Shown here in pieces: positions 1-4,869 of a DNA stretch of 5,049 nt. How positions within the stretch are numbered: position 1 is the stretch's first letter; each line of letters opens with the position of its first letter. The notes beneath the pieces were generated by a model, which made no database searches, was not told the DNA's origin, and was given only the letters and a program-made list of their open reading frames with translations. The stretch comes from an uncultured Clostridiaceae bacterium. GTDB lineage: Bacteria; Bacillota; Clostridia; Lachnospirales; Lachnospiraceae. A program made the position numbers and the translations under genes. The DNA lies in the NCBI GenBank assembly GCA_949948825.1, contig CATLIJ010000211.1, positions 1 through 5,049 of the forward strand, read 5' to 3'.

Positions 1-183
1 GCGGATGAAGAGGAACGGGAATATCTTCAGCTGTTTGCCTTTATCAGCGAATTATCCTTTGATGTATATTTGAAAAAGCAGATGATTGAGATTTTGATTG
101 ACCAGCTGCGGGAAGAAGCCTCCGGGCATAAAGCAATAAAAGCAGAGAAAAGAAAAAAGAAAGAGGAAAAGGCAAATCCATGA
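1..183 (+). CDS. 3' end of an unidentified gene (C-terminal 60 residues)
   Basis: The frame is open from the first base and stops at TGA 181-183; the start lies outside the window. The visible 60 residues begin with an acidic stretch (ADEEERE), continue with an amphipathic, probably helical segment (FISELSFDVYLKKQMIEILI, residues 14-33) and end in a very basic, low-complexity tail (AEKRKKKEEKANP). I do not recognise the family. The helical part could be a small protein-interaction or DNA-associated domain, but nothing diagnostic is present. The reading frame is supported by its continuity, by a strong stem-loop directly after the stop, and by the absence of a competing minus-strand gene here. 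It converges on the yerC-type gene. Confidence 0.6.
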   Translation, partial: ADEEEREYLQLFAFISELSFDVYLKKQMIEILIDQLREEASGHKAIKAEKRKKKEEKANP

Positions 184-190
184 CAGACAA

Positions 191-230
191 ACCGGCAGGC
201 TGCCAGATCAAATTGCGGCAGCCTGCCGGT
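191..230. terminator. Bidirectional intrinsic terminator between convergent genes
   Basis: ACCGGCAGGCTGCC (191-204) and GGCAGCCTGCCGGT (217-230) are perfect reverse complements, giving a 14-bp GC-rich stem with a 12-nt loop. It lies 7 bases after the plus-strand stop and 16 bases after the minus-strand yerC stop. The T-run is short in both directions (TTTATT on plus, TTTGTCTG on minus), so the stem supplies most of the strength. Its position between two converging genes supports a shared terminator, which would also end any readthrough of the long minus-strand operon. A purely structural repeat is a less likely alternative. Confidence 0.85.
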
Positions 231-246
231 TTATTCAGGGTATGCC

Positions 247-543
247 CTACTCCTCTTCCTTCATCAGTCGGGCAAATACCATATCATATCCATCACTTCC
301 GTAATTCAGGGACCGATTTACACGGCTGATGGTTGCCGTAGACGCACCGGTCTTCTCTGCAATATCCAGATAGGTCCGCTTCTCCCGAAGCATCTTGGCT
401 ACCTCATAGCGCTGAGATAAAGACAAAAGTTCATTTACTGTACACACATCTTCAAAAAACGCATAACACTCATCCGGCGTCTTCAATGTAAGAATCGCCT
501 GAAACAGATGATCCACTGCGTCTGTCTTGATTTTTTTATTCAT
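247..543 (-). CDS. yerC: YerC/YecD family TrpR-related DNA-binding protein
   Basis: This 98-residue protein is a small cytoplasmic regulator of the TrpR-like superfamily. The N-terminal helices (about residues 9-33) and the conserved stretch ELLSLSQRYEVAKMLRE (38-54) are typical of the YerC/YecD group. The helix-turn-helix is clear at about 57-79 (TYLDIAEKTGASTATISRVN), with the recognition helix around T69-L79. Length matches the family, usually about 95-105 residues. The start is supported by AGAGGGGA (551-558, minus strand) 7 bases before the ATG. It follows the amino-acid transporter and HAD operon on the same strand after a 242-base gap that contains its own putative promoter. Similarity to TrpR does not show that it senses tryptophan; ligand and targets are not visible in the sequence. 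Confidence 0.9.
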   Translation of the reverse strand: MNKKIKTDAVDHLFQAILTLKTPDECYAFFEDVCTVNELLSLSQRYEVAKMLREKRTYLDIAEKTGASTATISRVNRSLNYGSDGYDMVFARLMKEEE

Positions 544-576
544 TACAGACTCCCCTCTTATTCATAGCCGAGAGCT

Positions 577-660
577 TGGAGCATGTTTGAAAAATGCTCT
601 GGTGTCTTGACCGCATGATATCTGGCAAAACTCCGCAGGATATTTGTAATTCCTTCCTGC
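577..660 (-). other. Possible structured 5' leader of yerC (two small stem-loops)
   Basis: Between the putative yerC promoter and its ribosome binding site, the minus strand contains two inverted repeats. GCAGGA (655-660) pairs with TCCTGC (635-640) around a 14-nt loop. GAGCAT (594-599) pairs with ATGCTC (579-584) around a 9-nt loop, and wobble pairs may extend this second stem to about 577/601. Neither is followed by a T-run, so they are not terminators. A leader of about 125 nt is long for such a small gene, so an mRNA-level role is possible but unproven. I see no leader peptide and no known riboswitch core. The stems are short enough to be chance. Confidence 0.25.
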
Positions 661-674
661 AGCCCGCTTCTGAT

Positions 675-703
675 AGTTTAGCACAGTAAATTTATAAAGT
701 CCA
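675..703 (-). promoter_or_regulatory. Putative sigma-A promoter of yerC (extended -10)
   Basis: On the minus strand TGGACT (698-703, 4 of 6 matches to TTGACA) is separated by exactly 17 bases from TAAACT (675-680, 4 of 6 matches to TATAAT). TGC directly precedes the -10 hexamer and forms an extended -10 (TGn) element. Transcription would start near 668, about 125 bases before the yerC ATG. The hexamers are imperfect, but the spacing and TGn support a real promoter. Readthrough from the upstream operon could also serve yerC, because no strong terminator is visible between them. Confidence 0.45.
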
Positions 704-785
704 TACCCGTTTTCATGTTTTTGTAAAATCGTAATCATTCCGTGTAAAACAGTTCAGACGGCGGGGAATTGACATGAATTATCCC

Positions 786-1592
786 TTACAGCAAATATTT
801 CTCCACCACCAGGGCCACTCCATCCTCCTCATTGGAGGCAGTTATGTAATCTGCCGCATTCCGCAGAGGCAGTACTGCATTTTCCATGGCCACCCCTAAT
901 CCGGCAAACCGGATCATAGACAGATCATTATATCCATCTCCGCAGGCAATCACCTGCTCTCTCTTCATGGAAATACGCTCCAAAAGATATTCCAGACATT
1001 TTGCCTTGTCAATTCCCTTTGGCAGGATCTCCAGGAAAAATGGGTCAGACCGGTAAATGCTGAAATTCCCGCCCAGGGCTGCTTTCACCCTGCCCTCCAC
1101 CAGGGCCAGGTATCCGTCCTCCTCTGCCATGAGAAACTTGGGAACAGCAAAATCCACATAGGCAGCCAGATCCTCTGGCTTCTGAATCTTCAGATGGCTG
1201 ACTCTTGACTCCAGCTGTACATAGGGCGAATCGGGATGATTGGTAATCAGCAGGTCATCCTGGTAGGTAAGCAGATCCACCTGCTCTCTTTCTGCCATCT
1301 CAATGACAGTCCGGTTAATCTCCTTTGGCAGCCATTTCTGGAACACTACCTTTTTGGCAGCGCAATCCATTATGACGCCTCCATTAAAGGACAGAACATA
1401 TCCTCCGTATTCATCAAGCTTCAGATGCTCAGCTAAGGGAAGCACTCCATGGGTGGGCCTTCCGCTGGCAAGCACTACAATCTTCCCCTGCTTCTGCGCC
1501 TCCAAAAGAGCATGATAATTCCGACTGGTGACTTCCTTATTCCGGTTCGTCAGCGTTCCATCCAAATCCAGCACAATCATCCCATATTCCAT
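786..1592 (-). CDS. Cof-type HAD-IIB family hydrolase (sugar/nucleotide phosphatase-like)
   Basis: The 268-residue product has the full HAD catalytic set. Motif I is DLDGT with nucleophile D9 and acid/base D11; motif II is ASGRP with S43; motif III is K196 in PKGIDKAKCL; motif IV is GDGYND (218-223) with D219 and D223 for Mg2+. The insert between motifs II and III (about 85-190) is the C2B cap that sets specificity in the HAD-IIB/Cof subfamily. Members are cytoplasmic Mg2+-dependent phosphatases acting on sugar phosphates, flavin or pyridoxal phosphates and similar small molecules; the substrate cannot be read from sequence. Length is normal for the family. TAGGAG, overlapping the stop codon of the ATPase gene, serves as ribosome binding site, and the ATG lies only 13 bases after that stop, so the two genes are probably translationally coupled. 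It is the last gene of the amino-acid transporter operon. Confidence 0.93.
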   Translation of the reverse strand: MEYGMIVLDLDGTLTNRNKEVTSRNYHALLEAQKQGKIVVLASGRPTHGVLPLAEHLKLDEYGGYVLSFNGGVIMDCAAKKVVFQKWLPKEINRTVIEMAEREQVDLLTYQDDLLITNHPDSPYVQLESRVSHLKIQKPEDLAAYVDFAVPKFLMAEEDGYLALVEGRVKAALGGNFSIYRSDPFFLEILPKGIDKAKCLEYLLERISMKREQVIACGDGYNDLSMIRFAGLGVAMENAVLPLRNAADYITASNEEDGVALVVEKYLL

Positions 1593-1605
1593 GACAGCTT
1601 CTCTC

Positions 1606-2355
1606 CTACCCTTGAATAAACCGGCTTAAAAATTCCTGTGTTTTGGCCTTCTTGGGACTTCCAAAGATCTCCTCAGGATTTCCCTCCTCCTCAATCACTC
1701 CATCTGCCATAAACACCACATGGCTGGACACATCTCTGGCAAATGCCATCTCATGGGTCACAATGATCATGGTAATTCCTTCCTTTGCCAAAGTCCGCAT
1801 GACTGCCAGCACCTCTCCCACCATCTGAGGGTCCAAAGCAGAGGTTGGCTCGTCAAACAAAAGCACCTCCGGCTCCATGGCAAGAGCGCGGGCTATAGCC
1901 ACCCGCTGCTTCTGCCCGCCGGAAATCTGCCGGGGCTTGGCATTAATATAAGGAGCCATGCCCACCTTTTCCAGGTATTTCATAGCATTCTTTTTAGCAT
2001 CCTCTTTCCCTTTTTTCAGCACCTTTGTCTGCCCTACCATACAGTTTTCCAGAACCGTCATATTGTTAAAAAGATTAAAACTCTGAAACACCATGCCCAC
2101 TCTGGACCGGTAGGCAGGCACATTAACCCCATGATCCGTAATGTCCTTGTCATGATATAAAATCTCCCCGGTGGTAGGAGTCTCCAGCATATTGATGCAG
2201 CGCAGCAATGTGGATTTGCCAGAGCCGGAAGCGCCGATGATACAGGTCACATCTCCTGTATCCACCTGAAAATCAATGTCCTTCAGCACCACATGCTTCC
2301 CAAAGGATTTGCTCAAGTGGCGTATCTCCAATACATGATTGTTGTCAGCCATCAT
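1606..2355 (-). CDS. Polar amino acid ABC transporter ATP-binding protein (GlnQ/HisP type)
   Basis: This 249-residue cytoplasmic ATPase powers the transporter encoded by the two upstream genes. All nucleotide-binding motifs are intact: Walker A GASGSGKST (41-49), Q-loop with Q91 (MVFQSFNLF), signature ISGGQKQR (144-151, I in place of the usual L), Walker B VLLFDEP (164-170) with catalytic E169, D-loop SALD (172-175) and H-loop H201 (VTHEMAFA). Length and the MVFQSFNLFNNMTVLEN stretch are typical of the PAAT family (GlnQ, ArtP, HisP). The first ATG overlaps the permease stop as ATGA (2352-2355). A second ATG follows at once; AAGGAGG lies 4 bases before the first and 7 before the second, so translation may begin at 2352. 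It sits in an operon with SBP, permease and HAD hydrolase. The exact amino-acid substrate is not determinable. Confidence 0.95.
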   Translation of the reverse strand: MMADNNHVLEIRHLSKSFGKHVVLKDIDFQVDTGDVTCIIGASGSGKSTLLRCINMLETPTTGEILYHDKDITDHGVNVPAYRSRVGMVFQSFNLFNNMTVLENCMVGQTKVLKKGKEDAKKNAMKYLEKVGMAPYINAKPRQISGGQKQRVAIARALAMEPEVLLFDEPTSALDPQMVGEVLAVMRTLAKEGITMIIVTHEMAFARDVSSHVVFMADGVIEEEGNPEEIFGSPKKAKTQEFLSRFIQG

Positions 2356-3140
2356 CTCTCCTCCTTCTTTTCTTCATACCGGTACATGCCGCTGGTGTGA
2401 GCCAGAGTGTCTGTGGTAGCCAGATCATAATTATCCGAGCCGTCCATCCGGTTCTCCATCCACCGGAGAATGCGGGAACAGGTAAAAGTCATAATAAAAT
2501 AAACAACCATGGTGATGGTGTAGGTCTCAAAGTTCATGTAAAGAGCTCCTGCTGCTGCCTTTGTCTTGTAAAGCAGCTCTGCCACACCGATTACGGAGAG
2601 CACACAACTGTCCTTAATATTAATAATCAGGTTATTGCCGATCTGAGGCATAATGTTGCGCAGGGCCTGAGGCAGAATCACATACAGCATGAGCTGTACA
2701 TGAGTCATTCCAATGGCTTTTGCGCCCTCGGTCTGTCCGGAATCAATGGACAAAATTCCGCCCCGGACTGTCTCTGCCATATAGGCCCCTGTGTTAATAG
2801 ACAGAATAAAATACGCCGACTGCCGCATAGACGGATTCAGCCCCATCAGCGGAAACAGTCCGTAATAAATGAACATCGCCTGCGCCATCATAGGGGTTCC
2901 CCGGAAAAACTCCACATAGGCATTTAAAATCAGTTTAATCAACCACAATGCGCCTTTTTTTGCCGGATGATCCTTCTGCTCCACTGGAATCGTCTGAAGA
3001 ATACCCACGGCAAATCCGATGACACATCCTACAAAGGTTCCCACCAGCGCAATCTGCAGACTGACTCCGGCTCCCTGCAGCATGGACATTCCATAACGCT
3101 GAAACACCGCCATTACGCGGCCAAAAAAGTCTGTTGGCAT
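2352..3140 (-). CDS. Polar amino acid ABC transporter permease (HisM/GlnP type)
   Basis: The 262-residue integral membrane protein forms the transport channel. Using the ATG at 3138-3140 as residue 1, hydrophobic segments lie at about 26-50, 64-78, 84-100, 108-122, 178-190 and 206-224. The PAAT hallmark VEFFRGTP is at 76-83. The cytoplasmic EAA loop that docks on the ATPase is EGAKAIG with downstream LP (138-157). The conserved KDSCVLSVIGVAEL follows at 176-189. An in-frame ATG at 3174-3176 would add 12 charged residues (MARSRRVRKEEN), but it lacks a good ribosome binding site and is buried in a stem-loop. The ATG at 3140 has AGAGGA at 3145-3150 and starts at the usual family position. Only one permease gene is present, so a homodimer is likely. 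The C-terminal tail after about residue 234 is polar and longer than usual. The stop overlaps the ATPase start. Confidence 0.93.
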   Translation of the reverse strand: MPTDFFGRVMAVFQRYGMSMLQGAGVSLQIALVGTFVGCVIGFAVGILQTIPVEQKDHPAKKGALWLIKLILNAYVEFFRGTPMMAQAMFIYYGLFPLMGLNPSMRQSAYFILSINTGAYMAETVRGGILSIDSGQTEGAKAIGMTHVQLMLYVILPQALRNIMPQIGNNLIINIKDSCVLSVIGVAELLYKTKAAAGALYMNFETYTITMVVYFIMTFTCSRILRWMENRMDGSDNYDLATTDTLAHTSGMYRYEEKKEER

Positions 3141-3144
3141 ATTT

Positions 3145-3150
3145 TCCTCT
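3145..3150 (-). promoter_or_regulatory. Ribosome binding site that decides the permease start
   Basis: AGAGGA on the minus strand lies 4 bases before the ATG at 3138-3140. The upstream in-frame ATG at 3174-3176 has only a weak AAAGAG about 15 bases away, so the downstream start is preferred. Confidence 0.65.
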
Positions 3151-3154
3151 TTTC

Positions 3155-3175
3155 TGACACGCCTGCTGCGTGCCA
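3155..3175 (-). other. SBP-permease intergenic mRNA stem-loop
   Basis: On the minus strand TGGCACGC (3168-3175) pairs with GCGTGTCA (3155-3162) around a 5-nt AGCAG loop. This gives 8 bp with one G-U pair. It lies 20 bases after the binding-protein stop and ends just before the permease ribosome binding site, with no T-run, so it is not a classical terminator. Stem-loops at this place in binding-protein operons are known to protect the 3' end of the upstream message, giving more binding protein than permease; that role here is inference. It also covers the alternative upstream permease ATG. Confidence 0.55.
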
Positions 3176-3195
3176 TTCAGGTAGATAAGTACTCT

Positions 3196-4125
3196 TTAGT
3201 TCGCTAATGGCTGTACGGAAATGGCTTCATCCATCATTTTGGAATAATCCTCTTTTGTCATTTTGGTCAGCACGCTGTCAATGGCTGTCTTCAGCTCCGT
3301 ATTGCCTTTCTTGATGGAAATGCCGATATTGATGTCCTCCTCTGTCACCTGGAAATCTGCATCTCCGCCGCCAAACTCAAGCATCACAAAATTGGGATAA
3401 GCCACCAAAGCTCCCTTGCCGGTAGGCTGGTCCGTCACTACCAGGTCACATTTATCTGCATTGAGAGACATCAGCATGTCCGGAGCGCTGGCAGTGGCAG
3501 CCAGAATATTCCCGTCCGGAATCTGAGGCAGACAGTTCTGATACCAGATGGTACTCTGCTGAGAGGTACAGGTAGCTCCTGCCAGATCAGCCACGCTTGC
3601 AGCATTCTCATACTTGCTTCCCTTTTTCACCAAAGTCACAATGCTGGCATAATAGTAAGGCTCGCTGAAATCCACTGCCTGCAGCCGCTCTTCTGTAATG
3701 GACTGTCCTGCAATCACACAGTCTGCCTGTCCGCTCTGAAGGGCTGGAATCAGGGAATCCCAGTCCAGACGGATAATCTGCAAATCATAATCCAGCTCTT
3801 CACAGATCTTTTTTGCCATCATAACATCATATCCATACGCAAACTCATTGCTGTCCTGAATGGGAACCGCACCATTGGAATTATCCGGCTGTGTCCAGTT
3901 GTAAGGAGCATAGGCACATTCCATGGCCACCCGCAAAACCTTCTTTTCCCCGGATGCCTCCTCCTCTTTTGCTGCCTGGGCCTCTCCTCCGGCTTTTTCA
4001 GTCCCCTCTGCTGCCGGCGCTTTGGTGGTCTCTGCCGCCGGTTTGTCGCCGCCGCAGGCGCTAAGGGAAAGGGCAGTCACTGCTGCCGTCATAAAAGCCA
4101 GGATTTGTCTCGTTGTCTTTTTCAT
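3196..4125 (-). CDS. Polar amino acid ABC transporter substrate-binding lipoprotein (SBP_bac_3 family)
   Basis: The 309-residue product is the extracellular, membrane-anchored receptor of the transporter. A signal peptide (KK at 2-3, hydrophobic core 8-22) ends in the lipobox LSAC with lipid-modified C24. A flexible linker rich in Ala, Glu, Lys and Thr follows (25-62). The binding domain starts at about VLRVAMECAYAPYNW (63-77) and shows the family pattern: GYDVMMAKKICEEL (98-111), DWDSLIPALQSGQADCVIAGQSITEERLQAVDFS (121-154) and VVTDQPTG (229-236). By family analogy R147 would hold the ligand carboxylate and D232 the amino group. The mature domain has six further cysteines (70, 108, 136, 186, 198, 226), notable for an exported protein. 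The start has AGAGAGG at 4134-4140, 8 bases upstream. It is the first gene of the operon, directly behind a consensus promoter. The ligand is probably a polar amino acid; which one is unknown. Confidence 0.93.
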   Translation of the reverse strand: MKKTTRQILAFMTAAVTALSLSACGGDKPAAETTKAPAAEGTEKAGGEAQAAKEEEASGEKKVLRVAMECAYAPYNWTQPDNSNGAVPIQDSNEFAYGYDVMMAKKICEELDYDLQIIRLDWDSLIPALQSGQADCVIAGQSITEERLQAVDFSEPYYYASIVTLVKKGSKYENAASVADLAGATCTSQQSTIWYQNCLPQIPDGNILAATASAPDMLMSLNADKCDLVVTDQPTGKGALVAYPNFVMLEFGGGDADFQVTEEDINIGISIKKGNTELKTAIDSVLTKMTKEDYSKMMDEAISVQPLAN

Positions 4126-4176
4126 AATTTTTTCCTCTCTTCTTTGTTAATAGAAAAATACTTTTGTCCCGCAGAA

Positions 4177-4206
4177 ATTATAATGCACAAAAAGAAGCCT
4201 TGTCAA
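4177..4206 (-). promoter_or_regulatory. Consensus sigma-A promoter of the amino-acid transporter operon
   Basis: On the minus strand TTGACA (4201-4206) and TATAAT (4177-4182) match the consensus perfectly, with an 18-base spacer. Transcription should start near 4170, leaving a leader of about 45 nt before the SBP ATG at 4125. A promoter this strong is likely controlled, and the overlapping inverted repeat at 4189-4224 is the obvious candidate operator. No CodY-like box or riboswitch is evident. Confidence 0.88.
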
Positions 4207-4224
4207 GGCAAAAGGCTCCTTTTT
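4189..4224. repeat. 13-bp-arm inverted repeat over the promoter: operator or bidirectional terminator
   Basis: The arms at 4189-4201 (AAAAAGAAGCCTT) and 4212-4224 (AAGGCTCCTTTTT) pair at 12 of 13 positions around a 10-nt loop. A competing smaller palindrome, GCCTTGTCAAGGC (4197-4209), is nested inside. The A-run on one side and the T-run on the other make it look like an intrinsic terminator in both directions. The -35 box of the operon promoter lies in its loop and arm edge, and one arm fills the spacer. It could be a repressor operator, an insulator between the divergent genes, or both; the sequence alone does not decide. Confidence 0.6.
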
Positions 4225-4286
4225 ATCACACCTTTTTCTCTTTTTCACATAACATGTAGTATTAAGGGAAAAACCAGGAGGAAAAC

Positions 4287-4790
4287 ATGAAAAAAAGAGC
4301 AACAAAAGGCAGGACCGCTCTGTTTCTTGTGACGGCGCTTCTGACCGCCGCATTGTCCGGATGTCAGTCATCCAAAACTGACAGCAGTCTTACGCCAGTG
4401 ACTTTAAATGAAGTGGCACATTCGATTTTCTATGCTCCCCAGTATGCTGCCATTGAACTGGGCTATTTTAAAGAGGAAGGGCTTGAGCTGACTCTGGTAA
4501 ACGGAGCTGGAGCTGACAAGGTAATGACTGCCCTGATCAGCGGAGATGCGGATATTGGTTTCATGGGTTCAGAGGCAAGTATTTACACCTATGCCGGAGG
4601 CGCAGAGGATTATGCAGTAAATTTTGCCCAGCTGACCCAGCGGGCCGGCAATTTCCTGGTAGCAAGGCAGCCGGACGAGAATTTTACCTGGGAGAAGCTG
4701 AAAGGCACAAAAGTACTGGGTGGTCGGGCCGGCGGTATGCCGGACCACGATGGTATATGGGAACACATCAAAGGGATTTTGCCGCCATAA
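4287..4790 (+). pseudogene. Truncated ABC transporter substrate-binding lipoprotein (NMT1/SsuA-like)
   Basis: The product has a lipoprotein signal peptide (KKR start, hydrophobic 11-23) with lipobox LSGC and C26. The N-terminal lobe of the NMT1/THI5/SsuA/TauA class follows: IFYAPQYAAIELGYFKEEGL (47-66), GADKVMTALISGDADIGFMG (75-94) and LKGTKVLGGRAGGMP (138-152). Such proteins bind sulfonates, nitrate-like ions, thiamine precursors or similar ligands and are usually about 320-350 residues; this one has 167. Similarity is lost after P152 (codon 4740-4742), and the last 15 residues (DHDGIWEHIKGILPP) do not look like the family. Half of the binding fold is missing, so it is probably non-functional. 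Its start is normal, with AGGAGG (4276-4281) 5 bases before the ATG. The permease and ATPase expected downstream are absent. A sequencing or assembly join is an alternative cause. Confidence 0.8.
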
Positions 4791-4868
4791 TTTGATTATC
4801 CTTGTATAATTCCGCAACTTGAGATTCCAGTTTTTCTCTTATCGTGTCAGCTAATTCGTATAAATCCA
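4743..4868. other. AT-rich patch of unknown origin between two gene ends (breakpoint region)
   Basis: From about 4743, where the binding-protein similarity ends, to about 4868, where the YfhO-like frame nears its end, the sequence belongs to neither gene. It is richer in A and T than its flanks. It contains an alternating set of 5-base arms (ATAAT 4787-4791, ATTAT 4795-4799, ATAAT 4806-4810). I see no convincing terminal inverted repeats, target-site duplication or transposase. It could be a remnant of an insertion sequence or integrated element, a deletion scar, or a chimeric join. Both edges are approximate. Confidence 0.5.
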
Positions 4869-4869
4869 C
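4768..4869 (-). CDS. Possible small ORF or 5' gene fragment in the breakpoint patch
   Basis: A GTG at 4867-4869 on the minus strand opens a 33-residue frame starting MDLYELADTIREKLES and ending at TGA 4768-4770. It is predicted to be helical, alternating acidic and basic residues, like the start of a coiled-coil protein. GGAAGGGAAG lies about 10 bases upstream as a possible but not ideal ribosome binding site. It overlaps the end of the YfhO-like frame and fills most of the patch. I do not recognise it; it may be a truncated N-terminus carried by an inserted fragment, or chance. Confidence 0.2.
   Translation of the reverse strand: MDLYELADTIREKLESQVAELYKDNQIMAAKSL

Noticed and set aside
544..668. 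Tryptophan attenuator or T-box in front of the TrpR-like gene
   Set aside because: No leader peptide with Trp codons, no T-box signature and no terminator hairpin is seen.
700..785. Terminator after the HAD gene
   Set aside because: Only 4-bp stems such as CCGT/ACGG are found, without a T-run, so no terminator is called.
769..798. TTGACA on the plus strand near the end of the HAD gene
   Set aside because: No good -10 hexamer lies at 16-18 bases (best is AAATAT), and a transcript would run antisense into the HAD gene with no ORF to serve.
1720..2160. Long plus-strand ORF of 146 codons
   Set aside because: It is the opposite-strand shadow of the intact ABC ATPase gene, and its translation shows no family features.
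2397..2927. Long plus-strand ORF of 176 codons
   Set aside because: It lies antisense within the permease gene; the translation is rich in His, Asn and Gln and has no recognisable domain.
4233..4262. Plus-strand promoter for the truncated binding protein (TAGTAT at 4257-4262)
   Set aside because: The -10 is only 4 of 6 and the -35 region is a pyrimidine run with no match to TTGACA; a promoter must exist or have existed here, but I cannot place it.
4147..4371. Minus-strand ORF of 74 codons across the divergent promoter region
   Set aside because: It covers the operon promoter and the start of the divergent gene, has no ribosome binding site of note and a Cys/Phe-rich nonsense-like product.
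4569..4817. Minus-strand ORF of 82 codons spanning the breakpoint
   Set aside because: Most of it is antisense to the binding-protein fragment; no family features and no good ribosome binding site.
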